Of a stretch of 35,387 nt of DNA, positions 15,434-23,277 are shown piece by piece (position 1 is the first letter of the stretch; each line of letters opens with the position of its first letter). Location of the stretch: the NCBI GenBank assembly GCA_017511465.1, contig JAFWJU010000016.1, forward strand, positions 1-35,387, written 5' to 3'. The position numbers and the translations under genes were made by a program. The DNA is from Eggerthellaceae bacterium. GTDB lineage: Bacteria > Actinomycetota > Coriobacteriia > Coriobacteriales > Eggerthellaceae. The notes below the pieces were generated by a model, which saw only the letters and a program-made list of their open reading frames with translations, searched no databases and was not told the origin of the DNA.

Positions 15434-16903
15434 CTATGCGCTTTGCTTTTCGGCTTGCTTACGGGCGATAACTTGCCGATAGATCCAGCTAATGGCAACG
15501 CTCAGCATTTGCAGCACGCCGATTTGCGCCAGCGTGAACACGATGCACAACACCAGGGCGCGCGGCGACAAGCTGTAGATATCGAACAGCTCCCACAAAA
15601 AACCGCAGCATATTATCAGGCCGATGACGCACACGACGAAGACGAGAACCCGGTACTTGGTCGGTGGCTGGATAAGATTCACCAAAATGAGGAATCCCAC
15701 CACCGAAAGCAGGTAGGTGCTCGCCGTGCTCACGTCGGCTTTCGATATGCCAAACAACTCCGCGAACAACATCATGTCCGCGATAGCGATAAACGAGGTG
15801 AGCGCAGCGGGTATCGCCCGCATGAGCACTGTGACGATGAAGCGTCCTTCCTGTTTTTTCTCGTTTGGCCCGAACGTCAACAGGAACGCCGGCAGGCCGA
15901 TGTTGAACAGCGAAATGAGCGACACCTGATTGGGCGTGAGCGGATACACGAAGGCGCCGAAGATGGCGAACAACGCCATCGAGAGCGAGAAGATGTTCTT
16001 GTACAGGAACAGGGTGGCCGAACGCGTGATGTTGTTGATGTCGCGCCTGCCCTCGCTGACGATCTGACGCATGTGCGAGAAATCGGAATCGAGCAGCACG
16101 ACCTGAGCCGCCTGGCGCGCCGCGTCGCTTCCCGTGCCCATGGCTATCGAGCACTCCGCCTTCTTCATGGCAAGAATGTCGTTCACGCCGTCACCGGTCA
16201 TGGCAACGCGCTTGCCTTCGGCTTGCAACGCCTCGACCAACTGCCTTTTCTGCTCGGGCTTCACGCGGCCGAACACAGTGTAATCGCGCACGGCCTGGGC
16301 GATCTTTTCGGGCGTGTCGAGCGTCGACGCGTCCACGTAGCGTTCTGCCCCTTCGATGCGGGCTTCAAGCGCAACCTTCGAAACCGTCAGGGGGTTGTCG
16401 CCCGATATGACCTTCACCTCGACGCCCTGGCGGGCGAATTCCTCGAACGTTTCGGGCGCGTTCTCGCGCACCCCGTTCGAAAGGGCCACGAACAGCAGGG
16501 GCTTCGCTTCGCCATCGTCAACCTCGACAAACGCCAGCACGCGCAACCCCGCGCCGGCGCGTTCCTCAATCGCCTCGCGACTTGCCTGCATGGCGGTTTC
16601 GGAAAGGATGAACTCGGGCGCGCCCAACCTCAGCGTTTTGCCGTCGACAACGACTTGCGAGTACTTGAGCTTCGACGTGAACGGCGTTACCTCGGCACCT
16701 TCGAATAACCAATTGGGGACTGTCCCCAATTGGTTATTCAGGCGTTCGCGGAGGGCGATCATCGTGGCGTTGGCATCGGGCACCGTGTTCGTGTAGCGCG
16801 CGAGCAAGCCAAGCGTCTCGTCGGCGTCTTCGAGGGCGGTTCCCGTAGCGTCGAACAGCTCGCGCACGCTCATCTTGTCGCCATGGCAACCACCAACCGC
16901 CAT
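15434..16903 (-). pseudogene. C-terminal half of a P-type cation ATPase, truncated
   Basis: The frame encodes 489 residues equal to the second half of a HAD-type P-type ATPase. It holds part of the nucleotide-binding domain (DANATM, TPFTSK, LGAPE), the P-domain hinge MTGDGVNDILAMKKA and DSDFSHM, and about six C-terminal membrane helices. The N-terminal membrane helices, actuator domain and the phosphorylated DKTGT loop are missing, so it cannot pump ions by itself. Its apparent start overlaps the upstream membrane-protein stop (TAATG), so it may still be translated. A 35-bp palindrome interrupts the nucleotide domain in frame. I read it as a decayed gene carried in the operon; a new role for the fragment cannot be excluded. 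Confidence 0.7.
16704..16738. repeat. 35-bp perfect palindrome inside the ATPase fragment
   Basis: Two 17-bp arms (16704-16720 and 16722-16738) around a single T, with GGGGAC/GTCCCC at the centre. It adds residues NNQLGTVPNWLF within the nucleotide-binding domain without breaking the frame. GGGGAC...GTCCCC palindromes are typical of REP-like elements mobilised by IS200-type Y1 transposases; no such gene is in the window. Confidence 0.75.
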
Positions 16904-17967
16904 TACCCGAATATCAGTCCGTCGGGACCCACGTGCACGTAGTACAGAACCTCGAGGAACAGGTAAAACGCGACGAAACCCACGAACAAGCCGTTGGCAT
17001 AGCGCGGCGGCATGCGATGCAGCCATTTGGCCATAAGCGGGTAGATCACCCACACGATGAAAGTGGCGGCCACCGAATACACCAGCGTGTTCTGCAACAC
17101 GATTTGCCCCATGAAATTGAACGGCAAGTCGCTGTAGTCCCACAGCTCGTAGTTCGCGTTGGCCGTGATGCCGGTCGTGAAGTCGATCGTGGCGCACACG
17201 AGCATGTTCACGAGGAAGCTGATGATCAGCGTCAGCCACACGCGCCCGCCGGTTTTCTTGAGCACCCATTCCTTGAACGGGAACAGCAACAACGCCACGA
17301 GCACCACAGCGATGCCCTCTGCCGGGTACGGGCACAGCCACCAGTCCCACAGTTGCGCATGCGTGAAGTCGTAATCGCCCATGACCACGCCCAGCACGAT
17401 AAGCCAGCAAAAACCGATTTCGGCCCAATGCCCGGCAATAGAGAACGTGCAGTAATAGATGACGAGGTTGCGCAGCCACGGCCACGTGAGGGGTTTCTCG
17501 TAGATGTTCTCGTCGGGGTCGTGCGTGGGCTTGGTCGACGGGTCCGAATGGTTGACGAACACCTCTTTGACATGGGGCGAGAACGCGAAATAGCCGATGA
17601 TGGACAGCGATCCGCCGAAATACAGCACGCCGCCCGCTATGAGCACGGGCCAGCTGACGACTGCTGCGATACGGTCGTATTCACCCCCGAATGCCATGTC
17701 GAGGACTGACAGGATGACGACGACGGTCATCGAGACGATGACGTACTTGCGCGTGGCATCGGAGCGTCTCTCGATAAGCCAGACCGAACGTGCGGCAGCG
17801 GCCATGACCACGAGAATGCGCAGCAGGGTGATGTCGTACTCGAAGGAACCCGCCGGCATCAGCAGCGCATAACCGAGCACCGTCACCATGACCAAAATGA
17901 AGTAGACCTCGATGATCCGCACGATCGGCCCGAGGCCTACTTTGCTCTGCGTACTTTCCGCACCCAC
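16903..17967 (-). CDS. CmpB-type multi-pass membrane protein (paralogue 2)
   Basis: 354 residues. Four N-terminal membrane helices, a cytoplasmic loop of about 45 residues, then the shared core: SIAGHWAEIGFCWL, GDYDFTHAQLWDWWLCPYPAEG, CATIDFTTGI, YELWDYSDLPFNFMG and QIVLQNT. The first Cys of the usual QVCLQN motif is Val here. It starts with GTG, with AGGG five nt upstream, 21 nt after the preceding gene. Its stop overlaps the start of the ATPase fragment. Closest in length and layout to paralogue 3, so the two probably arose by duplication around the ATPase fragment. Confidence 0.8.
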   Translation of the reverse strand: MGAESTQSKVGLGPIVRIIEVYFILVMVTVLGYALLMPAGSFEYDITLLRILVVMAAAARSVWLIERRSDATRKYVIVSMTVVVILSVLDMAFGGEYDRIAAVVSWPVLIAGGVLYFGGSLSIIGYFAFSPHVKEVFVNHSDPSTKPTHDPDENIYEKPLTWPWLRNLVIYYCTFSIAGHWAEIGFCWLIVLGVVMGDYDFTHAQLWDWWLCPYPAEGIAVVLVALLLFPFKEWVLKKTGGRVWLTLIISFLVNMLVCATIDFTTGITANANYELWDYSDLPFNFMGQIVLQNTLVYSVAATFIVWVIYPLMAKWLHRMPPRYANGLFVGFVAFYLFLEVLYYVHVGPDGLIFG

Positions 17968-17988
17968 GTGAGCCCTGCTAAAGACACC

Positions 17989-19788
17989 TTAAGCGGCAGC
18001 TGCCGAAACAGACGCTTCGCTTGCCTCCGCGCTAGCTGAAGACGACTCGCTTGACGATGCACTCGACGCGCCGCTTGACGCAATGACCGAAGACCAGATT
18101 TCTTCATCGGTTTCGGCAAGCTCACCCCTGATGACCTTGACGCTCGCATCGATCTTGTCGAGCTCTGCGGTGATGTTCGCTTTCTCCGCATCAGTCAAAT
18201 AGCCGGAATTGGCGACATCCTCGCGTTCCGTACTTGTCATGGTTCCCAAGAGGTCGAACGCGCTATCTATCTTGGTGCGCTCATCACGAATCTTTTCTTC
18301 CTCTTGTTGCACCGCTATCACCCCGGCTAATTCGGGATGCTTGTTCTGCTCATCGACTCCCGGCGGGTTGATGATGTACAGCGACCAGATAATGGCGCCG
18401 AACACGGCCACGACGACGAACACGATGTTCATGATGTCACGCGGCACGCGCGCAATCCAGCGTTCCAGCAAGGGGTACACCCACCAGGTGATGATGGCCG
18501 CCACCACGCCGAACGCGGTGGTGTTTTGCAGGCACACCTGTCCCATGATGTTGCAGAAGTTGTCGCGATAATCCCATAGCTGCAAATCGGCGTTCACGAT
18601 GAGGCCCATCGAGAACTCGATGAGCGTGCACAGCAAGGCGCCGGCGAAGAAGCTAATGACGTATGCCAGCACGCGCTTCTTGCCGGAGAATTTCTTCTTC
18701 AGCCACACGAAGAACGGATAGAGCACCAGCGCGATGATGACAACCGCCGCGCCCTCCATGGGGAACGGGTACAGCCAGTCGCGCCACAGCAAGGTGTTGG
18801 ACGGGTCGTATTCTCCCTGCACGATGCCAAGGATGATGAACTGGCACATGCCCATTTCCATCCAGTGCCCGATAACCGAGAACAGGATGAAGTACATGAT
18901 GAGGTTACGGTAGAACGGCCATCCGCGACGGTTGATGACGAAGTCTTCCTTCTCGAAATCGCCATCGTGTTTTGCGAAGTCGTTGACCAGCGTGGCCTTC
19001 ACGCGCTTCGAGAAGATGAAGTAGAACAGCAGGAAAATGTAGAATGCGCCGCTTGTCACCAACGCGATAAAGTTGAAATGGCCGGCCGCGATATCGACAA
19101 ACGCAGGCACCACGATGCCGATAGCCGCCATGGCAATGCAGAAGGGGCGGCCGATCTTGTAGCGGTTGATGAACATCCAGAAGGCAACGCCTTCGAGAAT
19201 GACCATGACCCAGTCCATCATAGTGGTGACGGTGTAGGTCATGGCATCGCGGGACGTCAGCATAAGCCACACGAGGTATACGGCGATATGGCAAGCAAAC
19301 AGGACTTGCACGACGCGCATGAAGCCCATCGTGTTGGGCGCGCTGAACTTGATGGCCTCGTAGGCGCGTTTAGCCGACTTCGTGGCGGCCGCATGGTCGG
19401 CCTTTGCCGCCCTACGAGCCTCGCGCTCCTTCTTGCGAGCAGCTTTGGCCTGCTCGCGATTACCGCTTTGCTCGGCAATGACGGTAATGCGGGCAGCCTC
19501 GTCGGCAGCCTCGTCGGCTTCCATGGCGACACCCACCATGGCAACTGCCTCGGCAGCATCGAGCTGCGCCATCTGCGTTATCTTGGCGCGCTCGGCCTTA
19601 CCCGTGGAATATGCGCTGTCGATGGCACGCTCGGCACCCTCAAGCGCCGCAAGCTTTGCGTCGAGGTCGTCATCGACAACTTCATCGTCAAGCGACGCTA
19701 GGCGCTCATCGATGTCATTGTCGGCAAGATCGCCTTCGTCGGGCATTTCGGGAACATCGGGCGTCTCGATGGGCTCGAGGTTTGTCAT
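17989..19788 (-). CDS. CmpB-type membrane protein with long cytoplasmic ends (paralogue 1)
   Basis: 599 residues, the largest of the four paralogues. The first 150 residues are soluble, very acidic at the start and then Ala/Lys/Arg/Glu-rich and likely coiled coil. Membrane helices follow from about 160, then the family core: SVIGHWMEMGMC, GEYDPSNTLLWRDWLYPFPMEG, CTLIEFSMGL, LQLWDYRDNFCNIMG and QVCLQNTT. The usual Asp in CxxIDF is Glu here. After the last helix comes a charged region of about 90 residues and a Ser/Ala-only tail. It begins 10 nt after the STAS gene, so the membrane genes and the partner-switch genes are one unit. Confidence 0.8.
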   Translation of the reverse strand: MTNLEPIETPDVPEMPDEGDLADNDIDERLASLDDEVVDDDLDAKLAALEGAERAIDSAYSTGKAERAKITQMAQLDAAEAVAMVGVAMEADEAADEAARITVIAEQSGNREQAKAARKKEREARRAAKADHAAATKSAKRAYEAIKFSAPNTMGFMRVVQVLFACHIAVYLVWLMLTSRDAMTYTVTTMMDWVMVILEGVAFWMFINRYKIGRPFCIAMAAIGIVVPAFVDIAAGHFNFIALVTSGAFYIFLLFYFIFSKRVKATLVNDFAKHDGDFEKEDFVINRRGWPFYRNLIMYFILFSVIGHWMEMGMCQFIILGIVQGEYDPSNTLLWRDWLYPFPMEGAAVVIIALVLYPFFVWLKKKFSGKKRVLAYVISFFAGALLCTLIEFSMGLIVNADLQLWDYRDNFCNIMGQVCLQNTTAFGVVAAIITWWVYPLLERWIARVPRDIMNIVFVVVAVFGAIIWSLYIINPPGVDEQNKHPELAGVIAVQQEEEKIRDERTKIDSAFDLLGTMTSTEREDVANSGYLTDAEKANITAELDKIDASVKVIRGELAETDEEIWSSVIASSGASSASSSESSSASAEASEASVSAAAA

Positions 19789-19798
19789 GTCGTTATCC

Positions 19799-20098
19799 CT
19801 ATTCGAAAGTGAGGATGTTGTCGAAACCGGTCATCTGGAACACGTCCATAACGTCGGGCACGACGTTCCTGAACACGAGCGAGCCGCCTGTTGCAGCGCG
19901 CTTCTGCATGGCGACGATCACGCGCAGCCCGGCCGACGACACGAACGAGCACTCCGCCATGTCGACGGCGATGTCGCTTACGCCCTTGTCGTACAGTTCG
20001 CCCACGAACTCTTCGAGCTCGGGCGACGTGTTGGTATCCAAGCGGCCCACGAGGGCGATGGCATACGGCTTGCCTTCTTCCAGTACCTTGATTTCCAT
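19799..20098 (-). CDS. STAS-domain anti-sigma factor antagonist (second copy)
   Basis: 99 residues, a single STAS domain. The conserved loop SFVSSAGLRVIV carries the serine that is phosphorylated in SpoIIAA/RsbV proteins. In partner switching, the unphosphorylated antagonist binds an anti-sigma kinase and releases its target; a PP2C phosphatase reverses the phosphorylation. AAAGGA lies 7 nt before the ATG at 20098; an upstream in-frame ATG has no support. It sits directly between the phosphatase/kinase gene and the first CmpB-type gene. Confidence 0.88.
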   Translation of the reverse strand: MEIKVLEEGKPYAIALVGRLDTNTSPELEEFVGELYDKGVSDIAVDMAECSFVSSAGLRVIVAMQKRAATGGSLVFRNVVPDVMDVFQMTGFDNILTFE

Positions 20099-20133
20099 TG
20101 ATCGTCCTTTCTCCTGCACTTAATACAAGCTTT

Positions 20134-22947
20134 TTACCACTTTTTCACTATCGTTACGACATTACTGCCACCTTCTCGCTCATAGCTCATTTCGTTAACA
20201 GATTTCTTGGCCATGAGAATACCCAAACCGCCGATGGGGACGTCCATGATGTTGTCAGGCGTCACCGCATCGGGCTTGGCAAGCGGGTCGAACGCGACGC
20301 CCTTGTCGATGATAACGACAGTGATGGACGGCGGGTCCGCAGTATAGGTCCTGTAAATCCTCACGATGCGCGGCACATCGGGTGCCGCATCGGCATAGGC
20401 GTACTTGCACACGTTGACGAACAATTCCTCGACGGCGATATCCAATTGGTTTTGGACGCGCTGGGGGCAAAGCCTGTTGTCGAGCTCCTCGTGCAGGAAG
20501 TCGTTAACCGTGTTTAGCTGCGCAAGCTCTGCTGGGACCTCGAGCACTCCCGTCACCTCGGGAGGCACGCCCACCTCGAGTGTGAGTATCGTGATATCGT
20601 CTGACTGCTCGGCGCCTTGCGCATAGGAAGCAACGTCTTTGCGTACAGATTCCAGCAGCTCGCGCGCGTGCAAGCGGTACCCTTCCTCCGCCACGGTCAT
20701 CAGCCTCTCTTCGCCATAAAGCTCTTCGTCGACGTTGAACGCTTCCGTCACGCCATCGGTGTACAGCAGGAACATATCGCCGGGCTTGCAGTCGACCGAA
20801 TGCGCGCGGTAGGTCATGTCGAACAAGCCGAGTACCGGACCCGACTTGTCGCGCATCCAACGCCAGCCACCTTCGCGTTGCCACAGCAGTGGTGGATTGT
20901 GGCCCGCATTCACATAGTCGACGTGCCCCGAGCCGTAATCGAGCACGCCCACCCAAGTTGTCACGAACATGCCCGCATCGTTACCGTCGACGAGCTGCCG
21001 GTTGGCCTCGGCCACCGCTTCGCCCAATTCCATGCCGCTTGCCACGAAATCGCGCAGCAACGCCTTGGCCCTCATCATGAACAATGCAGCTGGCACGCCT
21101 TTGCCCGACACATCGGCTACCACAAACCCGAGCTTGCCGGTTTTATCGTCGCAGTCATCGCCGATCAAGAAGAAGTCGTAGAAATCGCCCCCCACTTGCT
21201 TCGCCGCGTTCATGGACGCGTATATATCGAACTTCAAAACGTCCGGATAAGGCGGGAACGTGCGCGGCAACACGGCCTCTTGAATGGCGCGCGCCGTTGC
21301 CAGCTCGGCATCCATGCGCGTCTCAGCTTCGGCAATCCAGCCTTTCAGGGCGTCAACCGTGGTATTGATGCCATCCGAAAGCGAACCGAACTCGCGGGTG
21401 TCGTGGATATCGACACGAGCGTCCAAATCACCGTCGGTAACGCGTGCAAGAACGTCGTTCGTCTCGTCAACGCGACGCGCAACGACGCGGTTCAGCAATT
21501 GGGAAACGAGCGCGAACACGACGAGCAGCAGCACGAGCGCCGAGAGGGTCATCCAGACCATTACCGAGCTGCGCTTGGCGAACACCTGGTCAGAGGATTG
21601 TATCATGATGACTTTTTGAGTCGAAACCGCGCTGGATCCGTCGTTTTCCGTCGTTTGCTCTTGGGCTCCGGATTCCGCCAAAACCCCTTCGACGGCGAAT
21701 TCCTCGGCGTACACATACGCGATGAACGTACGCGTTTTCACGTTGATGATTCCCTCGAGGGCAGAATCCAGGGTTTTGGCATCCTCAAATACGACGCGTT
21801 GCATCTCCCCCGTTTGAATTGAGCGGTCAATAGCGTCGAGTACTTGCGTGCTGAATACGTTTTTGAGTTGCTGGGCAGTTGCAAAGCGATCGTCATTGGT
21901 TGCGAAGATGTAGTCATCGAGCGTGGTGATAACGGTTCCATCGTCTTTAACGGTATAACCCTTTAGCACCATGTCGTCTTGAAGGGTTTCGGTGAGCTTG
22001 TCGGTGATGCTGGTGTCAACCGTATCGTAGTCAACGTCGTATTGCTCGAAGACCCGCGAAATCAAATCAATTTGGGTGTTCGTCAATTTTAGCTGGTTTC
22101 CGATATAGCTCACTTCGCTCTTCAGGAGATCTTCTGCATCTCGAAGCTCGTCAACCGACGAAACCGCAAAGCTTGCAGCAGACATGACCATGAACGCAAG
22201 AGCCACCACGACGGCGAGCCACGTCCCGAACACGGTACGTAGCCCCGGGACGTCCACGCGCTCCCTAATCTTGCAAGCCACAAGATCGCCGGCAATACAC
22301 AACACGGCCATGACGAAAGCCGTCGACTGACCCTGCAGGCTCAAATCGCCCAGCTGTAAGGCCATGCCCACCGAAGCAGTCCGTATGCCGGCTTCGCTGG
22401 CATCAGGTCCCAATTCATTTGCAATGCTGATGACAAGCTGGATAAAGACGTTGATCGTGAATCCCACGCTGTACAGGAACGATACGATTATGCACACGAT
22501 GATGATGTAAATTGCGCGTTTGATCTTCGAAGAAGGATTGTTGCGCAATACGAATGCGAACAAGGCGCCCAACAGCAACCCGCACACGCTGAACATGACT
22601 ATGGATGTCATTGGATTGACGAACGTCAACTCGTAATGGTCGAGGGGGAAAACGTGGGCATGCAACAACAGCACGCTGCCCGTCATGAAACCGATCGCCA
22701 CGCCTGGCAGCGTGCCCAGCAGCAATGCGCCCAAAGCCACGACTTGCAGCAGCACGACCATGTACCCGACGGTTCCATCTGGCATGACCAAGTCCACGAA
22801 GCCCAATTGGGTGAACGTCAACGCAGCGCCCGCCACAGTGAGCACGATGGCGATCATCCACCTCAGCACGCGGCTGTCATTGGCCAGGACGCCACGCCAA
22901 CTTAAGATCCTCGCCTTTTTCTTCTTAGTTGCAGCTTCAGTTGCCAT
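20134..22947 (-). CDS. Membrane SpoIIE-type phosphatase fused to an anti-sigma-kinase-like ATPase domain
   Basis: 937 residues. Six membrane helices (about 30-265), an extracytoplasmic region of about 190 residues (270-460), a seventh helix (463-485) and a HAMP-like linker (485-540) precede the catalytic part. The PP2C/SpoIIE domain (about 565-790) has GGDFYDFF, ADVSGKGVPAALF, NAGHNPP, LLYTDGVTEA and QSDDITIL. A C-terminal HATPase domain (about 800-937) has EELFVNVCKYAY with the N-box Asn, DKGVAFDP and GGLGILMAKK, as in RsbW-type kinases. One protein could therefore both phosphorylate and dephosphorylate STAS partners, controlled by an outside signal. It is flanked by STAS genes on both sides. 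Confidence 0.9.
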   Translation of the reverse strand: MATEAATKKKKARILSWRGVLANDSRVLRWMIAIVLTVAGAALTFTQLGFVDLVMPDGTVGYMVVLLQVVALGALLLGTLPGVAIGFMTGSVLLLHAHVFPLDHYELTFVNPMTSIVMFSVCGLLLGALFAFVLRNNPSSKIKRAIYIIIVCIIVSFLYSVGFTINVFIQLVISIANELGPDASEAGIRTASVGMALQLGDLSLQGQSTAFVMAVLCIAGDLVACKIRERVDVPGLRTVFGTWLAVVVALAFMVMSAASFAVSSVDELRDAEDLLKSEVSYIGNQLKLTNTQIDLISRVFEQYDVDYDTVDTSITDKLTETLQDDMVLKGYTVKDDGTVITTLDDYIFATNDDRFATAQQLKNVFSTQVLDAIDRSIQTGEMQRVVFEDAKTLDSALEGIINVKTRTFIAYVYAEEFAVEGVLAESGAQEQTTENDGSSAVSTQKVIMIQSSDQVFAKRSSVMVWMTLSALVLLLVVFALVSQLLNRVVARRVDETNDVLARVTDGDLDARVDIHDTREFGSLSDGINTTVDALKGWIAEAETRMDAELATARAIQEAVLPRTFPPYPDVLKFDIYASMNAAKQVGGDFYDFFLIGDDCDDKTGKLGFVVADVSGKGVPAALFMMRAKALLRDFVASGMELGEAVAEANRQLVDGNDAGMFVTTWVGVLDYGSGHVDYVNAGHNPPLLWQREGGWRWMRDKSGPVLGLFDMTYRAHSVDCKPGDMFLLYTDGVTEAFNVDEELYGEERLMTVAEEGYRLHARELLESVRKDVASYAQGAEQSDDITILTLEVGVPPEVTGVLEVPAELAQLNTVNDFLHEELDNRLCPQRVQNQLDIAVEELFVNVCKYAYADAAPDVPRIVRIYRTYTADPPSITVVIIDKGVAFDPLAKPDAVTPDNIMDVPIGGLGILMAKKSVNEMSYEREGGSNVVTIVKKW

Positions 22948-22971
22948 GAAACCTTGCTTCTCGCTTTGCCA

Positions 22972-23274
22972 CTAGCGTTCGATGGTGAAAACTTCGGAAA
23001 GACCTGTCATGTCAAGCACTTCCAACACATCATCGCACGGATGCAGCAGCCGCATGACCCCGCCGTGTTTGACCGCAAGCTTGTCGGCCGTCACGAGCAC
23101 GCGCAATCCTGCCGAAGCGATGTAGCTGACATCCGTCAGGTCTATGTCCAAGTCGCGCACTTCAGCCGGCAGTCCTTCGACAACAACCGTCAAATCGGGT
23201 GAGGTTTGCACCGTTAGCTTGCCAGTTAACTCAATGCGGGCCTTGGTCCCATCTACAGTCGTCTTGACGTCCAT
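22972..23274 (-). CDS. STAS-domain anti-sigma factor antagonist (first copy)
   Basis: 100 residues with one STAS domain. TDVSYIASAGLRVLV contains the phosphorylatable serine, and the last third (LDMTGLSEVFTIER) matches the C-terminal helix and strand of the family. It starts 3 nt after the stop of the ABC permease/ATPase gene and ends 24 nt before the phosphatase gene, so exporter and switch are translated from one message. Similar to the second copy (both have VLEVLDMTGL/VMDVFQMTGF-type ends), probably a duplication. Confidence 0.88.
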   Translation of the reverse strand: MDVKTTVDGTKARIELTGKLTVQTSPDLTVVVEGLPAEVRDLDIDLTDVSYIASAGLRVLVTADKLAVKHGGVMRLLHPCDDVLEVLDMTGLSEVFTIER

Positions 23275-23277
23275 GCG

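Noticed and set aside
16904-17485. Upstream extension of the P-type ATPase frame
   Set aside because: The frame is open but its residues are Arg/His-rich nonsense, antisense-frame shadow of the membrane-protein gene at 16903-17967. The missing ATPase N-terminal half is not there.
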